Source: an uncultured Prevotella sp. (GTDB lineage: Bacteria; Bacteroidota; Bacteroidia; Bacteroidales; Bacteroidaceae). From it: a DNA stretch of 64,000 nt. How positions within the stretch are numbered: position 1 is the first letter of the stretch; every line of letters starts with the position of its first letter. This document shows, piece by piece, positions 7,289 through 15,751 of the stretch. Position numbers and translations under genes: made by a program. Where the stretch lies: NCBI GenBank assembly GCA_900553465.1, contig USDT01000002.1:1-64000 (forward strand). Direction: 5' to 3'. Below the pieces are notes generated by a model. That model was not told the DNA's origin and ran no database searches. It saw only the letters and a list, made by a program, of their open reading frames with translations.

Positions 7289-8722
7289 TTATTTTGCCTT
7301 TGTCAAGCTGAGTGCCTGTTTAGCCATTGCATTTTCTGGGTCGATTTCAAGAATCTTGTTCCAGTAAATGTCTGAGTTAGTTTTGTCATCCTTCAGCAGG
7401 TAGTAATAACCCAGATAACGGTATGATTCTATCAGACGTGTGTTGTCTGTGTCATCCTTCTCTGGTTTTGCGAGGATGAGTTCAACCAGTTTCTCGTAGT
7501 GAGGTTTTGCCAGACCGTCTTTTGTTTCAGGGTCGAGTGCATAACCTATGTGAGCACGCTGGAGTGTTGCGAAGTCTGCTACACTTGGCATTTTGTCTGC
7601 CATTTCAGCATAGATTGAGTCAGCCTTGGCATAATACAATTTCTTCTTGTCTTCTGCCACAGTAGAGTCTGATGCCTCTGCCATGTACATTGTTGCAAGT
7701 GTGTGGATGTCGTTGGCTGTCTTCTGCTTCAGGTTGTCAAGATATTTCTCGTATGTGCTGATAGCATTTGTGAAATCACCTTTTTTCTTGTATGCTTCGG
7801 CGATGTTCTTCATTGCGTCGTTCTTGTCAGCCTCGTTGTCCTGGTTGTTCTCGATAGACTTCTGGAACATAGCGATTGCATCGTCGTAGTTGCCCTTACC
7901 CAAGTGTGCATAACCGTAGTAGAGGTAGTCGCTTTCGGTTATCTTTGTTTCTTCAGAAGCATTGAAGAGTTTTTCTGCATACTGCAGAGCTTCGTCGTAG
8001 CGCTTGAGGTTGGTGAGGTCGAAGAAAGAAATACGGTTGAGGGCAGGATTGCGTGGGAACTTGTTGTTTCCAAACTGTGAAATCTCAAGACTCTTCTCAA
8101 ATTCGCCTTTGAGGAAGTAAGAGAGTGCGAAGTCTACCAGCTGATAGTCTTCCATCTGAGATTTGTCAACCTGTGCATAGTACTGGATTGCTTTGTCAAG
8201 ATCTCCTGATTTGCTGAATATCTCGGCAGAGATAAGTGCTATAGGATAGTCAGGTACCTGCTTCTTGAGTTCTTCCAGTTTCTCAACAGCTGCTGCCGGG
8301 TTGGCTTTGCTGTTTACCTGTGCATAACGACGATATCCGTTGGGGTTTTTGGGATCGAAGTAGATGGCCTGCTCGAAAAGTGCTGATGCTGCACCACCAT
8401 TGTCGTTGATAACTTCGATGTCACCAGCCAATACATAGGCGTCACCATAGTTCTTGTCGCGCTTGATTGCCATATCAGCATACTTCTTGGCATTCTCTGT
8501 GTCTTTAATGTCGAGGTATGCACGACCTATAGCTACAATTACGTCTGGCTCTTTCTTGTACTCTTTGAAGAGATCCTTTATCTGATCCTCCTTGTCGGCT
8601 GCGTCAGATTTTATAACTTTAGTGAGTTGCTCAATAACAGCTTTATGGTCTTCCTGTGCTGTAGATGGAGTGTTGATGCCTATCATCAAAGCTCCGATTA
8701 ATAAATATTTTATTGCTTTCAT
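7289..8722 (-). CDS. Exported tetratricopeptide-repeat protein
   Basis: A 477-residue protein with a cleavable signal peptide (ends near PSTAQ) followed by TPR helices over almost its whole length. Clear units include AIGRAYLDIKDTENAKKYAD, YYGYAHLGKGNYDDAIAMFQ, IAEAYKKKGDFTNAISTYEK and YLGYYYLLKDDKTNSDIYWN. It is the last gene of the exbB-exbD-exbD-tonB-PstS-like run, 55 bases after the previous gene and just before a strong terminator. TPR proteins are protein-interaction scaffolds. Its place here suggests a periplasmic partner of the TonB energy complex, but that is inference from position. Confidence 0.85.
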   Translation of the reverse strand: MKAIKYLLIGALMIGINTPSTAQEDHKAVIEQLTKVIKSDAADKEDQIKDLFKEYKKEPDVIVAIGRAYLDIKDTENAKKYADMAIKRDKNYGDAYVLAGDIEVINDNGGAASALFEQAIYFDPKNPNGYRRYAQVNSKANPAAAVEKLEELKKQVPDYPIALISAEIFSKSGDLDKAIQYYAQVDKSQMEDYQLVDFALSYFLKGEFEKSLEISQFGNNKFPRNPALNRISFFDLTNLKRYDEALQYAEKLFNASEETKITESDYLYYGYAHLGKGNYDDAIAMFQKSIENNQDNEADKNDAMKNIAEAYKKKGDFTNAISTYEKYLDNLKQKTANDIHTLATMYMAEASDSTVAEDKKKLYYAKADSIYAEMADKMPSVADFATLQRAHIGYALDPETKDGLAKPHYEKLVELILAKPEKDDTDNTRLIESYRYLGYYYLLKDDKTNSDIYWNKILEIDPENAMAKQALSLTKAK

Positions 8723-8777
8723 ATCCTTTATGATGTTTTATTTGAATATTCTTTTTTGTTTGCAGGTTTGCGGAGTG

Positions 8778-9740
8778 TCAGTCACTTGTCACGTTAACAT
8801 CACGGATAGTGATGTTGCCTTGTACAGGCAGTAGTCCTGCGTTGAATATAATCATCTGTCCTTTAGGGGATGAAATGAAATTGGAGAATCCCCAAGGCAG
8901 ACCACGTAATGGGTCGTTCAACAGTGCCCATATTGTGCGTGTAAGCGGATAGTTTCCATTATACATGTAATACTGGTATGGTTTCCAACTGTTGGCCGGT
9001 GTTGCATCATCTATTCTGCTGACAGACATTACACGTATGTTTTTCTTGAATGTGAGGTTTGTTGAGTCACGCTTGTCGTTGAGCCAGTTGCTGCCAATGA
9101 TACCTATGGCATTTGGTGTCTTTTCTACGTAATCGATGACATCTGCGGTTTTCTTTGTTGCTACGACATTCGGGCTTGTGATCGGTTTTCCGCCAAGTAT
9201 GCTGTCTTCGGCAAAGTGAACAGTACTTGATTTTTTGTTGTCGAAGACCACAACAATATCGCCGCGTTTTGAACCGGGATATATATCGCTCCATTTGGTT
9301 GCTTTTCCGCTAAGTATTTCTTTTATGTCCTTAACGGAAATACAACTGTCGTTGTTTTCGTTATTTATGATGAGAGCGAGTGCATCGTAGGCTATGGCGC
9401 TTGAGCGTGGGTTGAATCTTCTGTCACGGAGATTCTGTCTTTCGTTTTCTTTGAAATCGCGTGATGTAATTGCCAAACATACTTTTCCTTTCAGAAGCAT
9501 GTTGATGGCATCTGACTCATTGGTATATATTGGATTTACCTTAGCCTGTTTGTACATCATCTCGAAGATTTCGCGCTCTTCTTCTATTATGGGACTAAAA
9601 CTTTCGTCAGAGGCGAAACTTATCACCCCTGACGAATATGTATCTGTCCTGCCGTCTTTGCGTTTCTTATTGCAAGAGACGCAAAGACATGCAAGCAGTG
9701 CTAATCCTACGAATATGTAAGATATTTTTTCTTTTCTCAT
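8778..9740 (-). CDS. PstS-like substrate-binding lipoprotein
   Basis: A 320-residue periplasmic-binding-protein-like lipoprotein of the phosphate-binding (PstS/PBP_like_2) type. The lipobox is LCVSCNKK. Landmarks are SFSPIIEEEREIFEM, LAITSRDFKENERQNL, YDALALIINNEN, VKDIKEILSGKATKWSDIYP and NAIGIIGSNWL. The gene sits in the TonB operon, not beside a pstCAB transporter, and no ABC transporter genes are near. It may sense or hand over a ligand to the Ton complex, or be an accessory protein of unknown ligand. The fold call is good; phosphate specificity is not shown. Confidence 0.8.
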   Translation of the reverse strand: MRKEKISYIFVGLALLACLCVSCNKKRKDGRTDTYSSGVISFASDESFSPIIEEEREIFEMMYKQAKVNPIYTNESDAINMLLKGKVCLAITSRDFKENERQNLRDRRFNPRSSAIAYDALALIINNENNDSCISVKDIKEILSGKATKWSDIYPGSKRGDIVVVFDNKKSSTVHFAEDSILGGKPITSPNVVATKKTADVIDYVEKTPNAIGIIGSNWLNDKRDSTNLTFKKNIRVMSVSRIDDATPANSWKPYQYYMYNGNYPLTRTIWALLNDPLRGLPWGFSNFISSPKGQMIIFNAGLLPVQGNITIRDVNVTSD

Positions 9741-9753
9741 TCCTTTTGTTTTG

Positions 9754-10587
9754 TTACTGTAATCTGAATGTAACCGGTACCTGATATTTCACACGTACGG
9801 CAGATCCGTTCTGCTTACCAGGAATCCAGCGTGGCATGCTCTTTACAACGCGTGCTGCTTCACGGTCAAGTGATGGATCTTGAGACTTGATGACTGTTAC
9901 ATCTGTGATAGAACCGTCTTTCTCAACAACGAAACCTACAACAACACGACCCTGTACGCCGTTTTCAGCTGCAATCGTTGGATAGTGAGTGTTCTCCTGC
10001 AGATACTTCATCAAAGCAGCGTCACCGCCTGGGAATGTAGGCATCTGTTCTACCACTTCGAAGACTTTGTTTTCCTCTTCCTTCGGTGGTTCTGGCTGTG
10101 CGATTACTTCCTTGGCCTTGAGCACTTCACCGTTGGCATCGTCATTACCTTTTACGTCAAATGTACCGATGGCAACTTTTGTGTTCATAAGTTCGTCCTG
10201 TGTCTTGAGTTCCTCTTCAGGTTTTACTTCTTCGTCTTTCTTGATGACAGGAGCAGTAAACTTGATAGAGCTCTTCACACGTTCAACGACTTTTTCCGGC
10301 TGCTGAATCTCAACTTTCTTCTGCTTTACTTCCGGTTTCTTTTTCGGCTGTTTAAGCGCAGAAAGCTCGGTTACCTGTGTTACGGCTACTTTGGCACGCT
10401 GTTCGTCAACAATATTCTTAAGAGTAAGTATAACAAAACATGCGACAACCAAAATCAATACTGAGATGATAGCAATTATATTACGCTTGGTAGTACTTCT
10501 GCGGAGTCTGTATGCTCCGTAAGAGTGATTGCGACCTTCAAATACTAAATCAACCCAGTCGTTTGAAATCAAATCTATTTTTGACAT
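9754..10587 (-). CDS. tonB: TonB family energy transducer
   Basis: TonB-type protein of 277 residues. It transmits proton-motive force from ExbB-ExbD in the inner membrane to TonB-dependent outer membrane transporters such as SusC. Visible are an N-terminal cytoplasmic stretch, one membrane helix (residues about 36-56), a lysine/proline/glutamate-rich periplasmic linker (KKPEVKQKKVEIQQPEK and PEPPKEEE) and a complete C-terminal TonB domain (FPGGDAALMKYLQENTHYP, GRVVVGFVVEKDGSI, PRWIPGKQNGSAVRVKYQVP). It lies 34 bases after the second exbD. The longer cytoplasmic N-terminus is common among Bacteroidetes TonB proteins. Confidence 0.93.
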   Translation of the reverse strand: MSKIDLISNDWVDLVFEGRNHSYGAYRLRRSTTKRNIIAIISVLILVVACFVILTLKNIVDEQRAKVAVTQVTELSALKQPKKKPEVKQKKVEIQQPEKVVERVKSSIKFTAPVIKKDEEVKPEEELKTQDELMNTKVAIGTFDVKGNDDANGEVLKAKEVIAQPEPPKEEENKVFEVVEQMPTFPGGDAALMKYLQENTHYPTIAAENGVQGRVVVGFVVEKDGSITDVTVIKSQDPSLDREAARVVKSMPRWIPGKQNGSAVRVKYQVPVTFRLQ

Positions 10588-10621
10588 AGTCTTTTCGTTT
10601 TAATTGTTCAACATTCAACGA

Positions 10622-11266
10622 CTATTTCACTCCGACTTTGTCGAGAAGTTTCTGGTCGTCCGGGTTAATCTTGTCGATCACATATTTACCAATGCTGCAT
10701 ATCTGCATTTCATCGAGTGCCTTGATCAGATTCTTGTAAGAAGATTTGTCTGTGGCTTTGATAATAACGGTCATTGTTGATATTTTCTGTCCGTTTATCT
10801 CACCAGACTTGATCTTTGACAGTTCTTTGTTGTAAAGAGAGTCAGGATAGTTGGGATCTGCCAATTTCTTTTCATCAAGTTTTGCCTTTGCAAGCATTAC
10901 CTGCTGAACTGGCTGGGTTCCATCTTCTGTAACATGAGAAATGAGAACCTTGCGGATTCCGTCTTTACCCCATGTCGTCTTCTTCAGACATGTCGGATCA
11001 TCATATTTCGGAAGTCCGGCGATGTAGTAAATCTGATCGTCTGCTCCAACATATATTGTAATAGTGTATGAAGCTTTAGATACAGACTTGTCTTCATCTG
11101 TCTGGTTCTTATCGTTACTTGGCATACTCAACTCCATTGTCTGTGGCTTTGCCAGTGAGGTACAGAGCATGAAGAATGTGATAAGAAGCATCATCATGTC
11201 CACCATAGGCGTAAAGTCTACGCGGACATTCATTTTTTTCTGCTTGCTTGCTTTTTGCTTTGCCAT
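10622..11266 (-). CDS. exbD: ExbD/TolR family biopolymer transport protein (second copy)
   Basis: A 214-residue ExbD-type protein, part of the proton channel that powers TonB. After a basic start it has the ExbD membrane helix with its conserved aspartate (VDFTPMVDMMMLLITFFML), then a periplasmic domain including TVIIKATDKSSYKNLIKAL. It follows the first exbD with a 3-base gap. It is longer than Escherichia coli ExbD (about 140 residues) because of an insertion in the periplasmic part, as is usual in Bacteroidetes pairs. The two ExbD proteins differ in sequence and may form a mixed channel. Confidence 0.92.
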   Translation of the reverse strand: MAKQKASKQKKMNVRVDFTPMVDMMMLLITFFMLCTSLAKPQTMELSMPSNDKNQTDEDKSVSKASYTITIYVGADDQIYYIAGLPKYDDPTCLKKTTWGKDGIRKVLISHVTEDGTQPVQQVMLAKAKLDEKKLADPNYPDSLYNKELSKIKSGEINGQKISTMTVIIKATDKSSYKNLIKALDEMQICSIGKYVIDKINPDDQKLLDKVGVK

Positions 11267-11269
11267 TCT

Positions 11270-11896
11270 TTAGTCCTCCTCTGTTTTTAATGAAGTTATG
11301 AGATAGTAACGGTTCTCACTCATATCCTGGAGTTCTGACATAACAGTCTTGATGGCACTATAAGGAGTGTCCTGATCGGCTTTGATAGCAATCTTGATGT
11401 TCTCATTCACATTGCGTGCTTCTGAAACCCAGAGCTGGAATTCGCTCTTATCTTTCTTGCCTGTGCCGTCATCAATACTGTCTGTCGGGATTCCCTCTTT
11501 CTGTATGGCTTCTGCAAGCTGGTCCTCAGGAAGACTGAGATAAGCTGTCAGTTTGTCCATACTTACACCGAGCATAGAGTGCTTTTTAAGCGTCTCCATC
11601 TGAGTGCCTGTAAGGGATACTCCGAATTTTCCTGCCATAGCATCAACCATTGAAACAAGATCGTTTGTGTTGTCAATGGTCATGAACACTTTGCCATCTT
11701 TGGCAACATGTACGTTCAAGACATCTTTTTCCGGAACTTTAATCTCCGACACCGAACCCGGGGTGAGAACTTTTACAGGATCATTCTTCACGAATGTTGA
11801 TGTCAACATGAAGAATGTCAGCAAAAGCACCATCACGTCGGACATAGGAGTCATATCGATCCAGATGTCATTTTTCTTAATTTTTACTTTACCCAT
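11270..11896 (-). CDS. exbD: ExbD/TolR family biopolymer transport protein (first copy)
   Basis: A 208-residue ExbD-type protein. The membrane helix with the proton-carrying aspartate is at WIDMTPMSDVMVLLLTFFML, followed by a periplasmic domain ending in IAIKADQDTPYSAIKTVMSEL. It is 30 bases downstream of exbB and 3 bases upstream of the second exbD. Residues between about 90 and 150 form an insertion with no match to the classical E. coli protein. Expected to act with ExbB and TonB in the inner membrane. Confidence 0.92.
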   Translation of the reverse strand: MGKVKIKKNDIWIDMTPMSDVMVLLLTFFMLTSTFVKNDPVKVLTPGSVSEIKVPEKDVLNVHVAKDGKVFMTIDNTNDLVSMVDAMAGKFGVSLTGTQMETLKKHSMLGVSMDKLTAYLSLPEDQLAEAIQKEGIPTDSIDDGTGKKDKSEFQLWVSEARNVNENIKIAIKADQDTPYSAIKTVMSELQDMSENRYYLITSLKTEED

Positions 11897-11926
11897 AGTG
11901 ATAAAAGTTTAAAGGGTTAGCAAAAA

Positions 11927-12751
11927 TTAAGCCTCTTCTCCGTGGTTGGCTTCGTATGTCTGTGCGATAGTGTAACCAACTTCATCGAGAGCGTATGTCA
12001 GCTTGTCGATTTTGTTTGTAAAGAAGTTATAGATAATAACAGCGAACCAAGATGTCAAAATACCTGATGCTGTGTTAACCAACGCCTCAGAAATACCAGT
12101 TGAAAGAGCCTGAGAGTCAGCACCACCACCGGCTGCCAGAGCTGCGAAAGAACGGATCATACCGACAACGGTTCCGAACAGAGCGGTAAGAGTACCGAGT
12201 GTTACGATTGTTGCAACGATAGGAAGGTTCATCTGAAGAGTAGGCATTTCAAGCTGAGTAGCTTCTTCGTGTGCCTGCTGGATCTTAGCGATCTTCTGGC
12301 TCTTCTTGATGCCTGAAGTCTTTTCCATATCCTCATATGCGTTGAGAGAAGCAGAAACAACGTTTGCTACAGAACCTCTCATCTTGTCGCAAAGCTGATG
12401 AGCAGCAGCGAAATCACCGCTCTTGATAGCTTCTTTGATCTGTGCAGTAAATTTAGCCAAAGGCATTTTACCGAATGCAGAGCGAAGAGCAAGATAACGC
12501 TCAACACCAAGTGAAATAACTGTGAAAAGCAATGTGAAGATTACAGGAACGACGATACCTCCTTTGTAGATTGTACCAAGCAGGTTTGCAGGTTCGCCAC
12601 TGTTGTCTCCGCCGTGGAAGTTTGACGGGCCACCGAGGAAGAATTCATAAAAACAGAATGCAATTACGCCACATATTACTATGATCCAAATTGCGTCTCT
12701 AACTCCTTGGAAGCCCTGAGATTTGGGGCTGTTTTTTTGTGTAGTTGCCAT
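11927..12751 (-). CDS. exbB: ExbB/TolQ/MotA family proton channel protein
   Basis: ExbB-type inner membrane protein of 274 residues and the first gene of the Ton energy operon. Three membrane helices are seen: one near residues 18-36, one near 65-85 (GGIVVPVIFTLLFTVISLGV), and the last ones over the conserved MotA/TolQ/ExbB core (PIVATIVTLGTLTALFGTVVGMI and GISEALVNTASGI). Together with the two ExbD proteins it forms the proton-driven motor for TonB. Its -7 box lies at 12872-12879, giving a leader of about 115 nt. No Shine-Dalgarno sequence is seen. Confidence 0.94.
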   Translation of the reverse strand: MATTQKNSPKSQGFQGVRDAIWIIVICGVIAFCFYEFFLGGPSNFHGGDNSGEPANLLGTIYKGGIVVPVIFTLLFTVISLGVERYLALRSAFGKMPLAKFTAQIKEAIKSGDFAAAHQLCDKMRGSVANVVSASLNAYEDMEKTSGIKKSQKIAKIQQAHEEATQLEMPTLQMNLPIVATIVTLGTLTALFGTVVGMIRSFAALAAGGGADSQALSTGISEALVNTASGILTSWFAVIIYNFFTNKIDKLTYALDEVGYTIAQTYEANHGEEA

Positions 12752-12871
12752 AATTTAAAATTTTAATTTTAGTTGTTAATAAATTTTTTGGTTGTTATTT
12801 TTTTATCTTATTGTCGACTGTTTACTCTTATTGCTATGTGTAATTTTGCTTTCTGGTATGTATTCTAGAGG

Positions 12872-12879
12872 CAAAGATA
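12872..12879 (-). promoter_or_regulatory. -7 box of the exbB-exbD-exbD-tonB operon
   Basis: Minus-strand TATCTTTG followed by GC matches the -7 consensus. A TTTC/GTTT-like -33 element lies 17-18 bases upstream, slightly closer than usual. Confidence 0.55.
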
Positions 12880-12964
12880 GCAATTTAAGTATAATTGAAA
12901 CTTGTATTTGCGTATTTTAACAATGAATTTCTTTAAATTAGTCTGACATCAGTGCTGTTTGACG

Positions 12965-14158
12965 TTATTTCAGGCGTGAAAGCACATTCTTTATTCTGTT
13001 CATTGCTTCACGTATGTTTTCGTCACTTGTAGCATAACTCATACGGAAACATTCCGGATCTCCGAATGCATCACCGGCAACAGTTGCCACGTGACCTACT
13101 TCAAGAAGGTACATTGCGAAGTCTGTTGAATTGTTTATCGTGCGGTTCCCGTCGCTCTTTCCGTAGAAACTGCTGCATTTAGGGAACAGATAAAATGCTC
13201 CTTGCGGTATGTTGACCTCAAGTCCGGGAATGTCTTTTGCCAATTCAACAATGAGATTGCGACGGCGTTCGAAAGCCTGTCTCATTGTTTCAACGCAGTC
13301 TTGTGGAAGAGTGTATGCTGCTTCTGCTGCCTTCTGGCTTACAGAACAAGGACCGCTTGTATATTGTCCCTGAAGTTTATTGCATCCTTTTACTATCCAT
13401 TCCGGTGCTGCGATGAATCCGATGCGCCATCCTGTCATGGCGTATGCTTTAGAAACACCGTTGACAATTATAGAGCGCTCTTTCATTCCATCAAACTGTG
13501 CAATGCTTTCGTGATGTCCTGTGTAATTGATGTGCTCGTATATTTCATCTGCAAGTACAAAGAGGTTTTCATGTCTCTTTATTACTTCAGCAAGACTTTC
13601 AAGCTCTTCTTTTGTATAGACGCTTCCGGTAGGATTGCTCGGTGAGCAAAGAATGAGCATTCTTGTTTTCGGAGTTATGGCTTCCTCGAGCTGTTGTGCA
13701 GTTATTTTGAAATTCTGTTCAAATCCTGCATTGATAAAGACAGGATTACCACCAGCCAGCTTTACCATTTGTGGATAACTTACCCAATATGGTGTTGGTA
13801 TAATTACTTCGTCACCGTCATTAACGAGAGCCATTACGGTGTTACATACGCTTTGTTTTGCTCCGTTTGACACCAATATCTCATTGATGGTGTATTCCAG
13901 ATTGTTTTCGTTTTTCAGTTTTGCAACAATGGCTTTTCTCAGATCGGCATATCCCGGTACTGGAGAATAACGAGAATAATTGTTGTCAACAGCTTCCTTG
14001 GCAGCGTTTTTGATTTGATCAGGAGTATTGAAGTCAGGTTCTCCCACACTCAGATTTATAACGTCAATGCCTTGTGCTTTCATCTCGCTGCTTTTCTGCG
14101 ACATTGCGAGTGTTGCAGATGGTGCGAGTCTGTTCAGACGATCAGATAATTGTGCCAT
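12965..14158 (-). CDS. Class I pyridoxal-phosphate aminotransferase (aspartate type)
   Basis: A PLP-dependent aminotransferase, most like bacterial aspartate aminotransferases of the AspC/AAT I-gamma type. It would interconvert aspartate and oxaloacetate with glutamate and 2-oxoglutarate in the cytoplasm. Landmarks are INLSVGEPDFNTP, YSPVPGYADLRKAI, SNPTGSVYTKEEL, VLADEIYEHI and the lysine motif NGVSKAYAMTGWRIGF (Lys237). I start at the ATG at 14158 (MAQLSDRLNRLAPS). The open frame reaches 14182, but the extra codons overlap the -7 box at 14180-14187, so they would not be in the mRNA. Substrate specificity within the family is not settled. Confidence 0.9.
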   Translation of the reverse strand: MAQLSDRLNRLAPSATLAMSQKSSEMKAQGIDVINLSVGEPDFNTPDQIKNAAKEAVDNNYSRYSPVPGYADLRKAIVAKLKNENNLEYTINEILVSNGAKQSVCNTVMALVNDGDEVIIPTPYWVSYPQMVKLAGGNPVFINAGFEQNFKITAQQLEEAITPKTRMLILCSPSNPTGSVYTKEELESLAEVIKRHENLFVLADEIYEHINYTGHHESIAQFDGMKERSIIVNGVSKAYAMTGWRIGFIAAPEWIVKGCNKLQGQYTSGPCSVSQKAAEAAYTLPQDCVETMRQAFERRRNLIVELAKDIPGLEVNIPQGAFYLFPKCSSFYGKSDGNRTINNSTDFAMYLLEVGHVATVAGDAFGDPECFRMSYATSDENIREAMNRIKNVLSRLK

Positions 14159-14179
14159 AATTTTCGTGTTTTTATTTTG

Positions 14180-14187
14180 CAAAATTA
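14180..14187 (-). promoter_or_regulatory. -7 box of the aminotransferase gene
   Basis: Minus-strand TAATTTTG followed by C. A TTCG at 14210-14207 lies 19 bases upstream, one mismatch from the -33 TTTG. The start site would be near 14174, giving a very short leader and deciding the translation start at 14158. Confidence 0.6.
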
Positions 14188-14263
14188 AAAAATTAATTCA
14201 TTCTGACGAAAGAAAAGATAGTATATTTCTCCATTATTAATGGATTTGTAATATTTTGCGGTT

Positions 14264-14458
14264 TCACAAATTTCTTCTGTTTTTTATGTATATGAATACA
14301 TGAATTATTGCAGAAATAAAGCCTCCTGTAAGAATTCCTAATGCCAGACCTGATTTAATGTTGCCGGATTTTGCTCCTATTGCAACACCCAGCATTACGG
14401 AGATTGAAACAATCACTCCTTCTATAATAAGGTATGGCATGGCTTTCTTTTTGTACAC
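14264..14458 (-). CDS. Small two-helix membrane protein, unknown
   Basis: A 64-residue frame coding for two hydrophobic helices (about residues 8-28 and 36-56) joined by a glycine/serine/lysine turn (GAKSGNIKSG) and a basic C-terminus (YIKNRRNL). That positive tail suggests a cytoplasmic end. It begins 25 bases after ribBA on the same strand and is probably co-transcribed with it. Nothing identifies a function. The alternative is a chance frame, but hydrophobicity, charge pattern and position favour a real gene. Confidence 0.5.
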   Translation of the reverse strand: MYKKKAMPYLIIEGVIVSISVMLGVAIGAKSGNIKSGLALGILTGGFISAIIHVFIYIKNRRNL

Positions 14459-14483
14459 GGCTATTTTTGCAGAACCGTTGTTT

Positions 14484-15695
14484 TTATTTCAGGTGCAGAG
14501 TGTGTCCCATTCTGTCACGTTTTGTTTTCAGATAACGCTCGTTGTATTCGTTCGGCGTTATTTCTATCGGAACATTCTCGGTTATTTCCAGTCCGTATGC
14601 TTCAAGTCCTACGCGTTTTACCGGATTGTTGGTCATGAGTCTCATCTTGTGCACACCAAGCTTGCGCAATATCTGTGCGCCGCATCCGTAGTCACGCTCG
14701 TCCGGCTGGAAACCGAGATGTATGTTGGCGTCCACAGTGTCGTAGCCTTCCTCCTGCAGTTTGTATGCCGCAATTTTGTTCATAAGACCGATTCCGCGTC
14801 CTTCCTGTTGCATGTATATTAGTACGCCTTTGCCTTCTTTTTCAATCATCTGCATGGCCTTGTGGAGCTGTTCACCGCAGTCGCATCTCTTGCTTCCAAG
14901 TATGTCGCCTGTAGCGCATGACGAATGTACTCTTACAAGAATGGGCTCATCTTCGGTCCATTCACCTTTTACAAGTGCCATATGCTCCATGCCGTTGCTT
15001 TGCTGACGGAAAGGAATGAGACGGAAGTGTCCGTATTCTGTCGGCATGTCAACTTCTTCGCCTATTTCAATTATAGATTCTTTTTTCAGACGATAGGCGA
15101 TAAGGTCCTTGATGGTAATTATTCTCAGCCCCCATTTCTCTGCCATTTCTATCAGTTCCGGCATTCGTGCCATTGTGCCGTCCTCGTTCATTATTTCCAT
15201 CAGTGCTCCGGCGGGGTAGAGTCCTGCCAGTTTGCAAAGGTCTATGGTAGCTTCGGTGTGTCCGCAGCGTCTCAATACTCCGTTGTCTTGTGCATACAAC
15301 GGATTTATATGGCCTGGTCGTCCGAATGTCTGAGGCGTGGAGGCCGGATCTGCGAGCGCCTTTATTGTTTCAGCGCGGTCGTGAGCTGAAACACCGGTGG
15401 TACATCCTTCCAGTTTGTCTATTGTCACAGTGAAAGGTGTGCCGAGCATGGATGTGTTGTTGCTCACTTGTCTTGGCAGGTCAAGCTCCTCGCAGCGTGA
15501 GAGTGTTACCGGAGCACAAAGGACTCCACGTGCATTCTTCAGCATGAAATTCACTTTCTCTGCCGTTATCTTTTCTGCAGCGATAATCAGGTCGCCTTCG
15601 TTTTCGCGGTCTTCGTCGTCAACTACTATTACGAATTTTCCTTCCTTAAAATCTTTTATCGCATCTTCAATGCTGTTGAGATTGAACTCTGTCAT
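14484..15695 (-). CDS. ribBA: RibBA: DHBP synthase / GTP cyclohydrolase II
   Basis: Bifunctional riboflavin enzyme of about 403 residues, feeding both branches into lumazine synthesis. The N-terminal half is 3,4-dihydroxy-2-butanone 4-phosphate synthase ([47 protein letters not shown]). The C-terminal half is GTP cyclohydrolase II ([20 protein letters not shown], with zinc cysteines, then [15 protein letters not shown] and [10 protein letters not shown]). The start is taken at ATG 15695 ([13 protein letters not shown]); the open frame extends to 15755 but those residues are lysine/asparagine-rich and outside the family. It follows the LptF/G-type permease by 56 bases. No FMN riboswitch is evident upstream. 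Confidence 0.95.
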   Translation of the reverse strand: MTEFNLNSIEDAIKDFKEGKFVIVVDDEDRENEGDLIIAAEKITAEKVNFMLKNARGVLCAPVTLSRCEELDLPRQVSNNTSMLGTPFTVTIDKLEGCTTGVSAHDRAETIKALADPASTPQTFGRPGHINPLYAQDNGVLRRCGHTEATIDLCKLAGLYPAGALMEIMNEDGTMARMPELIEMAEKWGLRIITIKDLIAYRLKKESIIEIGEEVDMPTEYGHFRLIPFRQQSNGMEHMALVKGEWTEDEPILVRVHSSCATGDILGSKRCDCGEQLHKAMQMIEKEGKGVLIYMQQEGRGIGLMNKIAAYKLQEEGYDTVDANIHLGFQPDERDYGCGAQILRKLGVHKMRLMTNNPVKRVGLEAYGLEITENVPIEITPNEYNERYLKTKRDRMGHTLHLK

Positions 15696-15751
15696 ATTTT
15701 TATGTTCTTTATTAATATTCTTGTTGTATTTATATTGTTGTTCCGGCGGTT

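Noticed and set aside
15696..15751. FMN riboswitch before ribBA
   Set aside because: The gap to the upstream gene is only 56 bases, too short for the conserved FMN aptamer.
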